The position numbers and the translations under genes were made by a program. Below the pieces are notes generated by a model that was not told the origin of the DNA, made no database searches, and saw only the letters and a list, made by a program, of their open reading frames with translations. From the NCBI GenBank assembly GCA_030704615.1, contig CM060732.1, forward strand, positions 78,099,053-78,163,052: a DNA stretch of 64,000 bases, given 5' to 3'. Origin of the DNA: Takakia lepidozioides. Taxonomy: Eukaryota > Streptophyta > Takakiopsida > Takakiales > Takakiaceae. How positions within the stretch are numbered: position 1 is the stretch's first letter; every line of letters begins with the position of its first letter. Below are positions 1 to 14,116 of this stretch, in pieces.

Positions 1-103
1 TCAGGTTCTTCGACCAGTAATTACGAGACATTCATTCCCTCCCTCTCACCTCTAGCATGTGAAGAGGATTTAGCTTTTCAAATCTACCCCTCCATGGATC
101 TCC

Positions 104-539
104 TTAGATTGGGCGCAACACGGAAGCCATTGGAGTTGTCAGTTGGCAAGGCAGCACCCCAAAACATGAGATGCAGCCCCCATTTCTCTGGAAGCCCGCC
201 TGACTACAGAACAGCTTGCCAACTGTGCTAAGAAGTGTAATGCCAGTTCCCAGGCTCTTCTCTGTCACCTTTTTTATACAGGTTGACGATGACACCCTCT
301 CTCCAACAAAAGGGTATCATTTCAGTCTTCCAAATAAGATTAAAGGGGAGGGCAAGGGCTGCTACTGTACAATTGCCACCATGCTTAATTAGTTGATGGA
401 CAATGCCATCACACCCACTGGCTTTATAGCCCTTTAAATATTCTCTTGCTTCATCAATCTCAGAAGAACTAATGGGTACATAGTATCCATGGAGATGGAG
501 ATAGACGAGTATCAATAACCATGGAAAATCTACCAACAA
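104..539 (-). pseudogene. LINE reverse transcriptase fragment, frameshifted
   Basis: Two overlapping minus-strand frames carry consecutive pieces of a non-LTR reverse transcriptase: KASGCDGIVHQLIKHGG, then WREGVIVNLYKKGDREEPGN, then after a frameshift GITLLSTVGKLFC. These match the fingers/palm start of LINE polymerases. The wording resembles RTE/Jockey-like elements of invertebrates more than the plant L1-type LINE at 22.5-29.3 kb. It lies in the intron downstream of the last readable VEN4-like exon, in the same orientation, and cannot be functional. Confidence 0.75.
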
Positions 540-635
540 GTATTGAACCAGTTTAATATCAAGCAGTTATTTTCAAGGAGGAAGTGTGTTACATGCCTAA
601 CTACAAAGCTGAATTGCCACTGCATCATTCAGTAC

Positions 636-3600
636 CTGCGAAAGTCAAAGCTTGTGGAGAGACCACAACCCCGACAATCCCTATCAATGTAGTCAAACCT
701 GCAGAGGGACTCGAGGTGAGAATATCTCTCTCTATCTTCCCCATCCCTCCCTTCTCCCCCTCCCATCAAAGAGTTAAATAAATATGGCATGTGCAATACT
801 GGGCTTTAATTCCGAAACACTGATGAAACCCCCATAAGCAGCTGAAAGATCTCAAGTTTTCCAGTTGAGGATTGACATTTAAGTGAAGGCACACTTAAGT
901 CTCAAGCACTCTTTGGAGGGACAACCATACTTGTCAACATCGATTCCATTGCGTCCATTTGCGACTATATCAAACAGAAAACGCTTCTCGCCATAGGCCT
1001 ACAAAACAAAGAGTGAATCAACATGGGATTCAAGGTTTCTGATCCAAATCTCGGGGTCTGAAGATGGAAAAGGTTGTGACAAGTGATGCTCTTGGACTTT
1101 CGTAACATGAAAACTTGACCCTCTTCAGGTCTTTGCAGTAGGGAAAATGTGCACTGAAGGAAAATACTGATTAGAATCCAGGAAAAAGGTATATTTTGTT
1201 TGATGGAATTGGTTCAAAAAGTTCAGGACCAATACCCAAAGAATTCAGAATGCATCGAAACCGGTCTAAGATATGGGCTCTATTGAATCAACCTTTTCAT
1301 AGCACTGCTCTTGGTGAAGTCCTAAGAATCACAGAGGAAGATGCATGACAGTCAGGTCCAAGGACTTCGTCAAGCTGTGACTCGAACGACAACAAACTCA
1401 TTTCAATCAATTGGAACTTGTTGCACTTACTGGAGTGTCTGAACAACGTGAAGTTGCTAGTATCATGTCCTGAAAAACCCAGCACCCGTCAAAGGCATTA
1501 TTAGTGCCTCTCACAGAACTTAGTGGACATCCTATGTATGTCTCCTCACCTGTCCTTGAAACGTCAAATTAACTTAATTATCAACCTAACCAGGAAACTA
1601 ATCATTTTGCTATGCAGACTGGTTCCTTCAGTCAGAACAAGCTTCTCAAACAGCTTTATAGCAAACCAAGTTGCAGCCATAGAAAAAGGAAGAAAGGACA
1701 TTTAATATCCAGAGAGGAAAGGAAGGTGAATGCAAGAGGGTATTCTTTACCTGAACCATCCGCAGTTCACTGTGATCAATGTCAATATGATGCTGATCCA
1801 CAATATATTCAACCATGTCCGCTGACATTTGCTCATGCTTCCTGACAGGAAACATTGCAATTATTACATGGAAATCACAAATACGTCACATAATTGGGTA
1901 TCTTGATTCTTTTCTGGAAGCCTGGGATCAACTCAGTTTTCACTGTACAGTTAGTTACCAATGAGATTTTGTTACAAGGGACAAAATTAGACAGGAGAAG
2001 AACACATCAGGTTTATGATCATGATTGACAGTGTTTGAGACACACCATTTCACATTAGGAAGTACTCGAGGAAGGAACTCGTTGTCAAACACATGGCTGA
2101 ATGGGCCATGACCTACGTCATGGAGCAGGCCTGCCAGCTTGACAGCCCTGATGTCAGTTCGGTCAATCTTCAGTTCTTCATGCTGCAGCAACATATCAAA
2201 TACCTTATGTCAGCAAAGATTCCCTGAAACGGGTCCAGTGTCAAGGATCAGATTGCACACAAGCAACCATGAGTAGGGATGGGCAACATGCCCTTTTGAT
2301 GATATTTAACAGTTGAAAGATCTTTACCAAGGAGGGATTTGTACAGTGGCAAACAGGTTAAATGCCCTCCTTTTCCCCATCATTCCCACCCTGCAAGAAC
2401 ACATTAAACTTCACAAAAAGAAGCTCAGCTCACTTGGAACTTGTCAAGCAGCTGGATTGCTTGACCAGCCACATGGTAGACTCCTAATGAATGCTCAAAT
2501 CGGGAATGCATTGCACCGGGAAAAACAAAGTGGCACAGACCTGTAAATTTCCACAACAAACCACAATCTCAGTTTCTATTTGGTGCATCAGAATTAGACT
2601 TAATTGATACTTGAGAAGAGAGAATGTACTGTCATTCAGGCAATACTGAGATGAACAAGTATGCACAAGGGGCTCACCAAGCTGTTTCACATCACGTAAT
2701 CTGCTCCCCGTCGACATAGTTCATGCACAAAGTACTCAGATTGTGAGATTTGGAAACTTCAGTCCATCGCACAGATTCTCATATCTTGAGGCAAAAGCCA
2801 CACACTGTGCAAAGCTTCAAGATTAGATTAGAAAACCACCTTGGTTGCCAATTAAGGTCCAGTATTTTTGAATTATAGAAATTACATCCCATGCAATCAA
2901 TGTGAACCCTAGTGCAAAGATGAAAGAAAAATTGCCTTCAATAGTAAAGATATGATTGAAGCTATGCTCATGATTGTGTGTCCTGACACAACACCTAGGG
3001 TACCACTCAATCCCAACCTTTCATTTTTGAAATCTTGGAATCAGTTACTTGCACTCACACATCTTCTCTGCTCCATTAATCACATCAACAACTTTAGGCA
3101 GTTGGATCCGGTATCTTTGAGAAAGCAGGGATGAGAGGACAAGTATCTCTCCCTACCTTTGGAATTGCTCTGTGTCGATGAATTTCATGGCTAACTGCAA
3201 CCAAGAACACAATATGGCAATACATTCACTCAATCTATCAGTTCTTGAACATATGGTTGGCAAGCATGATCACAGCTGAGAAACCTGTCAACTTTGAATG
3301 TCTGTTATGGAGAGGCAGTTAGTGGGAGCTACTTGACTACAAACCAAACGTAGACACCCTTGTATGGCTCGACAATCACTCTGCATTGAATTGTCTAATT
3401 GACTCAGCCCCACTTCAGACCATAATTTTTGTTTTTTGTAAAACACCACCATGGCTGCATTAGTATGCTGCCTGAATTCATGAAGGTTGGAAATTGAAAA
3501 ACAGAACATCGAAAAACTAATGCGTGAAATTCATGTAGGCTGACAAGGCAGTGCAAGTAAAGGGAAAAGAAAATCCTCAGCAGAAGAAACAGATACAGAC

Positions 3601-4028
3601 ATGACGCCAGCCACAGCCTGCGTAAATAAGGAAAACAGGAAGTATGACAGGGTGATAGATAGTTTCCTGTTCGGTTCACTCTTTCCGATAGCGAGATGGA
3701 CGATCATCATCTCAATACTTGTACACTTGGTCTCAGCAGTGATTTATGAATGTAACTTCATACAAAACAGGCGCAGTGACAGAGTTCGCAGTCATGTTGC
3801 TAGTACATTGTAATAGTATACTTCATCGCTGGAGCTACTGTATGAGATTAGACTAAATCAAGGAGAATTGCATTTAAGAGAATGACAGACAAACAAAGTA
3901 AATACCGGATCAATGGATATGTTCCGGTGCACGTTGTCATGAACTATTTTGGTGTTAGATCGCTCGTCAATAATAGGAAACATATGCCCTTGAGATGGCG
4001 GGGATGCCTTGTCAAATTCTGCCACCAT
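636..4028 (-). CDS. VEN4: VEN4/SAMHD1-like HD-domain dNTP triphosphohydrolase, 3' part outside window
   Basis: SAMHD1-family enzymes hydrolyse dNTPs to nucleoside and triphosphate and keep nuclear dNTP pools in balance. Nine exons can be read on the minus strand: 3906-4028, 3157-3194, 2678-2700, 2434-2540, 2046-2182, 1751-1841, 1431-1469, 931-998 and 636-698. All junctions are GT-AG and the phases agree, giving about 229 residues. In order they carry [49 protein letters not shown] (the HD motif), [14 protein letters not shown], the [20 protein letters not shown] block and [13 protein letters not shown]. This is the N-terminal half of the catalytic fold with the metal-binding H...HD residues present. 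No SAM domain precedes it, as in plant family members. The start is the ATG at 4028; an upstream in-frame extension looks like leader sequence. The exon after 636 was not found before the left edge. Confidence 0.9.
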
Positions 4029-4843
4029 CCTGCTAGATCTCGATTCCGAGAAAAATGTGACTATCCTGCAGACAAAGATGCTGAACGTTCCACAAGGGGG
4101 GAAAAAAGGGGACAAATATTCAAGAACTGAAAGAATGAGGATAGGACTCGAATGACACGAGGCATGGGCAGGAAAGTTACGAAACAAGACAGAAGAAAGT
4201 CCCGTTTCCACAAACACCTAGCTAGTCCTATTGAAGAAAAAGAGAGACGCCAAGCCGCGCGTTTGATATCCCGTCCCCATCACGAAACGCGCAGGGAGAG
4301 CGACAGATCCAGAAAAAATAGCTATACCCTTCGTAAATCACACAGATCAGATCAGACAGACAAGAGAGACGCCGAAATAAGGTGCCCGGTATATACACAA
4401 TGTTCGCTTTCAGAACACAGCTGAGCGCAGAGGAGAAGCGGAAGGCAAAGCAACGAAGAGAAGCTGGCCGTCGCACTATTCTGTTTGATCTGTGGCACAC
4501 ATTGTTCGACCATTATACCTACAATCTTCACTTGTCAATTCCCTGTATATATTTATATAGAAGAACATTTATTAGCCGTCTTTTTTAACCGTTTACGTAA
4601 AGCTCTCTACTATTCTGTTATGAACCAAAAAGTGTTTTTCGCCACGAAGCGAAACTTGCTGCCGTTCTTTGAGGTTTTCTTGCCCATTTTTAGTCTCTCG
4701 TGTCCCATGTACCCATGTTCCACTTGCGTTACCATGTTCTCATGTTTTTCTTTCAAAATAATGTATGCAAATTTTTATTTTTAACTTTTTTCGAAAATTA
4801 TTAGAAAATTAAAAATTGGCCTTCAGGGAAACAGAAATCAAAG

Positions 4844-5113
4844 ATGTCGGATGTTTCGGATGCTTGGGATTGGCATCCTCGCAGTTCATATTCGCTGCCG
4901 GAAGATGTGAAAAGCTTTAGTGCAAGCGAGTCAGGGGAACGGCGACCACTCAACCCGGGAGCATTCAAGATATTTGGGAGAGAAGCAATTGCTAAGACTG
5001 AACATTTGGGAACACCATATTATTCACTGCCTTCAGCAGAAGCTGGATTGCATTTTGTACGCAAGTCATGTCTGTCAAGAGTTGATTGCTCTCTTTCAGG
5101 CTGCAGATTTTGA
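4844..5113 (+). CDS. possible short hypothetical protein (89 aa)
   Basis: An ATG-initiated frame begins MSDVSDAWDWHPRSSYSLPE and stays open for 89 codons. It follows an AT-rich stretch and lies between the VEN4-like and coiled-coil genes, both on the opposite strand. The composition is polar and compatible with coding. I recognise no family, and the last 20 residues look like read-through into non-coding sequence. It could be a first exon of an unrecognised gene or chance. Confidence 0.2.
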   Translation: MSDVSDAWDWHPRSSYSLPEDVKSFSASESGERRPLNPGAFKIFGREAIAKTEHLGTPYYSLPSAEAGLHFVRKSCLSRVDCSLSGCRF

Positions 5114-5324
5114 AGTGCTCATTCCACGAACACTGGCCATACAATGAAAGATCACGAAGCTGTAGTACTTTGAAATGAGTTCCCTAGGAACATCGCCAGT
5201 CCCATTCGTTCAAGCTATACAACTATCTCAAAGAATAGAGGAGATCTGACCAATTGTTGAACAGCATTTCCTTGCAACAGTTACCATTCCAGTCAAGAGT
5301 GCGAATTGAGATGTAGGTGGCAAA

Positions 5325-7652
5325 TCATTCCGCTTCCAAGCCACCGCGAAGAATTGAGATTTGACCATCTCTGAGCAGTATATCTTCATCAAGTTGCCGC
5401 ACTCGCCGCCGCAACATCTCCACCTCCAGACTCAAATGAAGTGCTTCCCGGCCCACAGCCTTGGCCTCCTGTTGCATCTCATTTCGCTCTCTCGACACGC
5501 GATTTAGCTCTTCCCTCCCTTTTTCCACCACGTCGGAGAGGTCCTCCAAAGCGATCTCCAGCAATCTCACTGCCTCTTTCCTTTCACCAAGCTGCTGCTC
5601 AAGCTGAGAGATCCGAAGAGAAGCATCCGCTAGCAAGAACTGCAGTTTCTTCCCATCCACTACTAGTCCATCATCATTCTCAAGCTTGGAGGTCACTTGT
5701 GGATGACACTTTTCCAGGGCTGCCTCCATTATTATCACCTTCTCCCTTAGCATCTGACAGCTCAAATTTCGGGCTTCCATCTCTTGTTCCCATTCCTCTA
5801 GTTGCTCTTTCACTTGTTTCATCTCTCTCTCTGCCTTCTCCTTACTGTGAACAGCTGCTGCGATCTCTTTGTGGAGATCTTCGATTTGTTTGGTCTGCGA
5901 CCGGGACAATCTGTTCGAGTCTCGGGCTTCCATCTCTTGCTCCCATTCCTCTCGTTGCTCTTTCATTTTGTTCATCTCTCGCTCTGCCTTGTGCTTGCTC
6001 TCGACAGCTGCTGCAATCTTTCTGTGGAGGTCCTCTATTTGTCTGGTCTGTGACTGGGACAACCTGGCAAGCTCCTCATTTTCGGCAAGAACGCAGTCAT
6101 CGACAGTTGTGGCGAAATTGCTTATTGTCTTTTCCAGACTGCAGATCAGCTCATCTTTCCTCTCGCTTTCAACCCTTGCTTGCAACAGCTTCGCCTCGTA
6201 CTGCAAGAGCCTATCGGACATCATTTCCACCCTTCTATTCATGCTGTGTAACTGTCGTGTTGACACCTGCATAGTTTCCCCCATCCCACGCTCCATATTC
6301 TTACCAGTTTCGGCCTGGACTTCCTTTCCCCGTTCCTTATCAGTTCCGCCAGGAGCAACTGCGGCTTTCTTTCTTTCCTTCCGTAGTACATCTCTCGATA
6401 TGTGACTGCCTGTTGCACAGCACCCCTCGCCTTGCTTTACTTGTTTATGCGCTTGTCTCTCCCTTGCTTGCAGAGTATTAACTCGACCTCTGCGAAGCTC
6501 TTCCCGCAAGCGTTTGTTTTCTTCTTCTAACTTCAATGCAAAACCTTTTTCAGGGTTTCTAATGGCCTCTACCATGTTCACTTTCTCTCTCATCAGTACT
6601 CTCAACTTAGCAGTCAGCAAATTGTTCTCCTCTTTCAGCTCAGCAGCTTTAGCCTGAAGTTGATCAAATTCTGCTTGCAATTCCTTGTGTAATTTATTCA
6701 GGCAAGCGTCACTTTCCCCATTACGTCGCTTCTCCGACACAATCTTGTTCTCACATTGCAAGAGATTTGTTTCACCCGTAAAAGCCTCTCGCTCTCCTCT
6801 CAATTGAATCTCCGCTCCGTTCTGCATGTGCTTTTCCCTTTGGGAGGGACTCCTCTCTTGATCGTTCTTGTCCATGCCATTCTTGATCCCTTGCTGCAGG
6901 CTCTGTATCGTCTTCTCGTGGTCTATGCAAAGACCCTTCAACCTATCCACCAGATTTTGCAGGTGCTTTGTCTCTCCATCTTTCTCCTGGAAAACCTTTT
7001 GGAGCGCTTTCAGATCCGCTTGCGCTTTTCTGGCTTGTTCGTAACTGTGTGCCGCTGATTGCCTTAGTTCTAAGATAGTCTTCTCTGCTCTCTCCATCTT
7101 CTTTCTGTGCCCATCCATTTGCGACTGAAACTCCCATAATCTCTCCATTAAAAGAGCTTCTTGCAAGGTCACGTTGGCAAGATCTTCGGGCAAAATGTTT
7201 TCGTCTTTCACATTTGTTACTGTGTCGCGCAGGCAGCTGTCATCAACCGGCCTTTCCTCCGTCTTGGACCCCGAGGCATTCTCCAGAGGCCACGGTCCCT
7301 CCTCTCTTCTTGCAAACTGGTCCAGACTCGTGTTCACCTCCACATTCTCCTTCCCTACTGATTGCGATGTCATTGCTAAGGTCTCAATTGCAGCCCTGCG
7401 TATCCTCCTATCAGAGCTAAACTTTACCTTCTTTCTTTCTTTCTTTCCTTTCTTACCATCTTGTACGCTTCCAGTTAGTCTCCAGTGTGCATCGTCGATA
7501 CCCTGAAGCTCACGATCATGTCCTAGAACAGGTGCTACTTTAATTTTGTTCCTCAGATCAAGCAGTTCAATATCATCATACACTTGTTGTACGTTTGGCA
7601 GACGGTCCTCCAGAAGGCCACCTTTATCCTCGTTATGGTTGCTAGATTCCAT
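5325..7652 (-). CDS. intronless 775-aa coiled-coil protein
   Basis: A single uninterrupted frame of 775 residues starts MESSNHNEDKGGLLEDRLPN. The first ~150 residues are charged and mostly disordered, with a lysine-rich patch KKGKKERKKVKF that could act as a nuclear signal. From about residue 160 to the end the protein is nearly all heptad-like Glu/Lys/Leu/Gln sequence, i.e. long coiled coils, with a basic, less helical stretch in the middle. Residues around 530-630 hold two adjacent 51-residue copies starting RLSQSQTRQIEDLH and RLSRSQTKQIEDLH. No enzymatic domain, membrane segment or motor domain is visible. A structural, tethering or cytoskeletal role is possible but unproven; I do not recognise the family. 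The lack of introns contrasts with its neighbours and suggests a retrogene or lineage-specific gene. Confidence 0.85.
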   Translation of the reverse strand: MESSNHNEDKGGLLEDRLPNVQQVYDDIELLDLRNKIKVAPVLGHDRELQGIDDAHWRLTGSVQDGKKGKKERKKVKFSSDRRIRRAAIETLAMTSQSVGKENVEVNTSLDQFARREEGPWPLENASGSKTEERPVDDSCLRDTVTNVKDENILPEDLANVTLQEALLMERLWEFQSQMDGHRKKMERAEKTILELRQSAAHSYEQARKAQADLKALQKVFQEKDGETKHLQNLVDRLKGLCIDHEKTIQSLQQGIKNGMDKNDQERSPSQREKHMQNGAEIQLRGEREAFTGETNLLQCENKIVSEKRRNGESDACLNKLHKELQAEFDQLQAKAAELKEENNLLTAKLRVLMREKVNMVEAIRNPEKGFALKLEEENKRLREELRRGRVNTLQARERQAHKQVKQGEGCCATGSHISRDVLRKERKKAAVAPGGTDKERGKEVQAETGKNMERGMGETMQVSTRQLHSMNRRVEMMSDRLLQYEAKLLQARVESERKDELICSLEKTISNFATTVDDCVLAENEELARLSQSQTRQIEDLHRKIAAAVESKHKAEREMNKMKEQREEWEQEMEARDSNRLSRSQTKQIEDLHKEIAAAVHSKEKAEREMKQVKEQLEEWEQEMEARNLSCQMLREKVIIMEAALEKCHPQVTSKLENDDGLVVDGKKLQFLLADASLRISQLEQQLGERKEAVRLLEIALEDLSDVVEKGREELNRVSRERNEMQQEAKAVGREALHLSLEVEMLRRRVRQLDEDILLRDGQISILRGGLEAE
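5760..6065 (-). repeat. 153-bp tandem duplication inside the coiled-coil gene
   Basis: Two head-to-tail copies, 5913-6065 and 5760-5912, each encode 51 residues (RLS.SQT.QIEDLH...EEWEQEMEAR). The unit is a multiple of three, so the frame and probably the coiled-coil register are kept. The copies differ at about ten residues, so the duplication is not very recent. Confidence 0.9.
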
Positions 7653-8910
7653 AATGAACTAGCAGTCTGAATTGTTCATCTTCGGCTGAGTGCTGAGTAT
7701 CCAGCCATTTCTGCGAACTTGGATGTGTTATGGGGATCTTACATGAGAAAAAGCGAAAAGAAGCCTGAGGTAAGGAGGTAGATCCAGGCTATGTACATGA
7801 ATAGAGAGCCCAGGACGAACTGTAAAATTTGAGCTGAACAGACATGAGAGTTCGGATGTGAAAGGCAAGCGCTTATGGCAGGCTGCGAACAAAAAGGACG
7901 GACCTCAACCACTTGTTGTCATAATGAAGGAAACAGACAAGAATCAGCGCTGTTGATTGAACAAGAAAAGAAGAGAGACATCACATGACGTACATCCTCC
8001 ACGAAGAGAAACAACTGTAGTCGAGAAGGGAGGATCAAGAAAGTTTTCTAAGTCTAACCGAGACAGGGCTATGGATTCCAGCAGGAAAAGAAAAGAGAGG
8101 ATCGAGCATCCATCAAGGCTAGCGCGAAGATTGTGGGCCACTGCATTCCTTCACCAATATTGCACTCCACTTGATCACAGCGCCGTTCGCCCGCATGCTA
8201 CTCCAATAACTAAGATACAGTTACATGGGTTCTGAACAGCACAGCAGGAAAGGCGCAAGAGAAGGGCTCAGATCATCGAAAGCTATTATGGAGATTGAAA
8301 TTCTTTGCATCTCTTCACTATCCCCCGCTCATTGATTTCATCACAGCGGCCTTCCGTAGGAGAGCTCCGGTAGCTGCTTCGTCCTCTGCAGCTTCTCTCG
8401 TCGAAAAACAAGCAACGCACGCGCTATCCGGTAAACATCATTCAAAATTTTGACCGTTCCTCTACCCTAACGAATTCATCCTTTTCTGCAAATTACCGTC
8501 AGGGCACAACCCACGATTTTCTCCACCCAAGATGTCGAAATTTTATTCCCCGGGCCCTTACCCACCATGATGGCAACCTCCAACTGATAAGTTAATAGAT
8601 TGCGCTTGCCAGATGTCGGTGGCTCTAAGTAGACCGTCAACAGTCACTCCATAATCAGTCAGCGGGAAGAGGGGCTAATGATTCTGCTCCTCTCGAAAGA
8701 GCAACTTCTCCTATGATGTCCGTGGTCTCTCTCCCCCAAGTCTATCAAAATCCTCTCTGCCTCCTCCTGGGTATTAGTACATACCGTATGCACACGTTTG
8801 CTCTCTCTGTCTCTTACATTATTCTGTTTTGAACAAGCTACAGTTCAAGGAGGACTATATCACTATATCACGTGTAAGCACAACACTGTCAGTGAAGTAC
8901 AAGGGGAAAC
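7653..8910. other. shared upstream region of two divergent genes
   Basis: About 1.26 kb separates the coiled-coil gene (minus) from the DHBP synthase (plus). No convincing coding frame, RNA gene or repeat is visible. It presumably contains both promoters, but no diagnostic element could be pinned down. Confidence 0.4.
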
Positions 8911-10967
8911 ATGGGAGAAGCCATGAATGCAGCGCTGGAGGCTCTCAAAAAAGGACAATGTGTAGCCATACTCGATTCGAAATCGCGAGAGGCAGAGACT
9001 GACCTGTTCTTCCCCGCCGGGAGTCTCTACCCGCTCTCTCTGCGTACCCTTCGCACGCAAGCTGGTGGGGAGCTCTACATTTCTGTTGGCCATGAAGTCG
9101 CCAACTCTTTTGGCTTCCCATTCATGGGCGAGGTACTCATATACTAGAGACTCTAACAAAGTGCATGTAGAGTTAAGCTCTACAGCAGAAACAGGCTAGC
9201 TCTGAGGGTCATTACTGACCATAGCGAACTCTATCAAGATCACGTACAGTACGCTACGCAGGCTTGACAGTTGAAAAAACGAAATTGAATTGATACAAGT
9301 ACAATGCATCTGCTGATCCTGCTTCTCGTGAAGGTCAAAAAATTCACAAGGGACGCGAGCAAGATAACCTTCTTTAGTGGAGTCAAAACTGGTGAATCGA
9401 ACATGTATCTTGGCCTAGTGACCGTTGGTCCCCTACTGCTGCAGTTCTTTCTGAGACCTTGTCAATTCTGATTACTGAAAGAGTATGAATGTGGCCTTCT
9501 AAGAGCTCATGTATTGATGGTACTTGTACACTTACAGAAGAAATTGAAATCGTGCCAATACATAGCATCTACAATGTCTCACATGGCCAAAACCATTTGA
9601 TCTATCAAACAACTGTAGAGCTGTTGGCTTTCATAATGGAAGTGTCTAACCAGAATTTGCTTCGAACCCGTCCTTGCATTTGAGCATACATAATGCCCAG
9701 GCTATACAGTGTGGTGGCAAACAAATTCAGGTCTATAGGAGATCAGGTAGAACTCAGTTTGAAGAGGCTTTTGTTCGTTTTTACCCTTCTAATTCTTTGA
9801 CTGTAAAGTCCAAATGCCTGTTATTGAACTCTCTTGCCATGACAATCTACCATCATACCATTCAGGATCGCCAAAGGAGGGCCTGCCATTCAGTGGCATT
9901 TCTCTTGATAGCAAAGTATAATTCTGTGTTCTGCAGGGTGTCAGTTACATGCTTGTAGAACAATTTGCTGGCACTCATCTGTAAGTCAGCATCATCACTC
10001 TCTTCTCTTTGAAAGGCAGCCTCCAATGTTCTTCTGCCCATGCATTTGAAGTTATTCCCCCCATTTTCAAGAGACCTGTTTTAAGGCATCAAAACATATT
10101 GCTGTTAACCTACATTACTGGGCACTGTGATTACTTTTTGTTGCAGCTCATAAAGATACCTAGTTGCCTGCTGTCTGTCTACCTCTCTCTCATCAGGTAC
10201 TTGCACACACAGACTTGGCAGAGAAGTACCCCATTTTTCAGCGTATGGGAAAGGAGAGGAATGGCATGTGCCAAGGTTCTTGCTCAGTGGGGTTCTCTCT
10301 TGACCATCGGAGCTTGAAGACAGGGGCCCCGGATGTGGAGAGAAGTTTTACATGCCGACGGCTGGCAGAGCTGTCTAAGGAGGTTGTGGATGGCAGGGTT
10401 GAGAAGGACGAAGCTGCGCAGCTTTTTGGGAAGGAGTTTCACACTCCAGGCCACATCTTTCTGTGTGTAGAGAATGAACGGGGGTTGGAAGCTCGCTCTG
10501 GACACACAGAGCTTTCGGTAGCGCTTGCACGAGCAGCTGGCATCATACCTATCATGGTATGGTTGTTGTCAATTATTCTTCCTAAATTGGTAAAGAATCT
10601 GCTCACTCGTTTCTGTGTCACGTTTGAAATTGGCCAGATAATATTATCTTGCAAGGCTTTGGCGGTGAGTATAATAGGATTTTGGCACTCTCTTGTGAAT
10701 GAGGCCTGAACAGCAACCCAGGTATGTCAGATTCATCTCCCTATGAGATGTCAATTTGGTCACACCAATCCATTTCTAAGGTGAAAAAACAATTGTCTCT
10801 AGGTTGGGTGTGTCATGTTGTGCAATGATGGCGAGGAGTTCGGAGCCCTACCCCCGGAAGCTGCTCAAGCTTGGGCAGCAAAACATGGTGTCCCATTCTT
10901 AACAGGGCAAGATATCATGGTGTCACTCAAAGGAGCAACAGACACCCTCTTGAAAAATGTTCACTAG
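8911..10967 (+). CDS. ribB: 3,4-dihydroxy-2-butanone 4-phosphate synthase, free-standing, archaeal-type
   Basis: DHBP synthase turns ribulose 5-phosphate into formate and the four-carbon precursor of riboflavin. Three exons, 8911-9132, 10197-10556 and 10803-10967, join in phase 0 to give 248 residues ending LKNVH. Residues 25-31 read SREAETD, matching the acidic catalytic loop of archaeal DHBPS (REGETD) rather than the bacterial/plastid RENEGD. Downstream come FSLDHR, FGKEFHTPGHIFLC, the GHTELSVALARAAG segment with the catalytic His, and VMLCNDGEEFGALPPE. Length fits a DHBPS alone. There is no GTP cyclohydrolase II domain and no transit peptide, unlike plastid RIBA proteins of plants, so the product is predicted cytosolic. 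Introns with GT-AG ends argue against bacterial or archaeal contamination. Enzyme assignment is secure; the archaeal affinity is judged from motifs only. Confidence 0.92.
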
Positions 10968-11691
10968 GTGTCCACTCTGGTCACATCAATTCATCGACAG
11001 TAGGCAAGTGGTGGGCTATTATTGGATTAGGAGGTATCATTGTGTTTCTTGGCATCATCTTGGCCTCTCTGCCTTCTATGCTGATGGAGCTGACTCTCAT
11101 AAAAGGCAAGTTCTCTTGGGGAGGACCCCAATTATTATGATGCTTGTTGTCTGCAATGTCTGCTGAAAGCTTTGTGAGTAGTCCAAGTTTCCACCCAAAG
11201 AAACACAAGGACTAAAGCTCAGTTCTGGCATTCAGCCTGTGCTCAAATCAAGGGACCGGTCACAAGTCACAACCTGGAATGCCAGTCATTGAATACTTCC
11301 ACTTGGTCATTGAGATTTCAGACCACCAGGGTTTACAGACTCATTCTGAATGCACACGGTCGGTGACAAATCAATTCTAACAATCTTCAGACAACAATGG
11401 AAGGCTTGGTAACTCATCCTCCAAGATACTGAAATTCACACGTGTCAAGCACATTGTGTGTGTTGGCTGCAGGTGTCACTCCAAGAGCACAAAACAGCAT
11501 CCAAGTTTGATCAGTTGTCATAGCAGGTTGCATATCAAAAGAGTAACCACGGCAACAAAGGATGGAGCTCCACATTGAGGTTAGGACTTTTCCTGGACAT
11601 TTCAAAGTAATCTCCGAACTACCTAGAGTTGAACAAACCAGAAGCTATTGAAGCTGAATTCACATGGAACAGTAGAAAGAGAGGGCTTTGG

Positions 11692-14116
<2,425 letters not shown>

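Noticed and set aside
4100-4784. Overlapping frames of 60-100 codons on both strands upstream of the VEN4-like gene
   Set aside because: No motif and inconsistent frames. This is more likely promoter and leader sequence.
5441-7506. Several plus-strand frames of 66-277 codons opposite the coiled-coil gene
   Set aside because: They are antisense shadows of a long low-complexity coding frame and have biased Ser/Leu/Pro composition with no family match.
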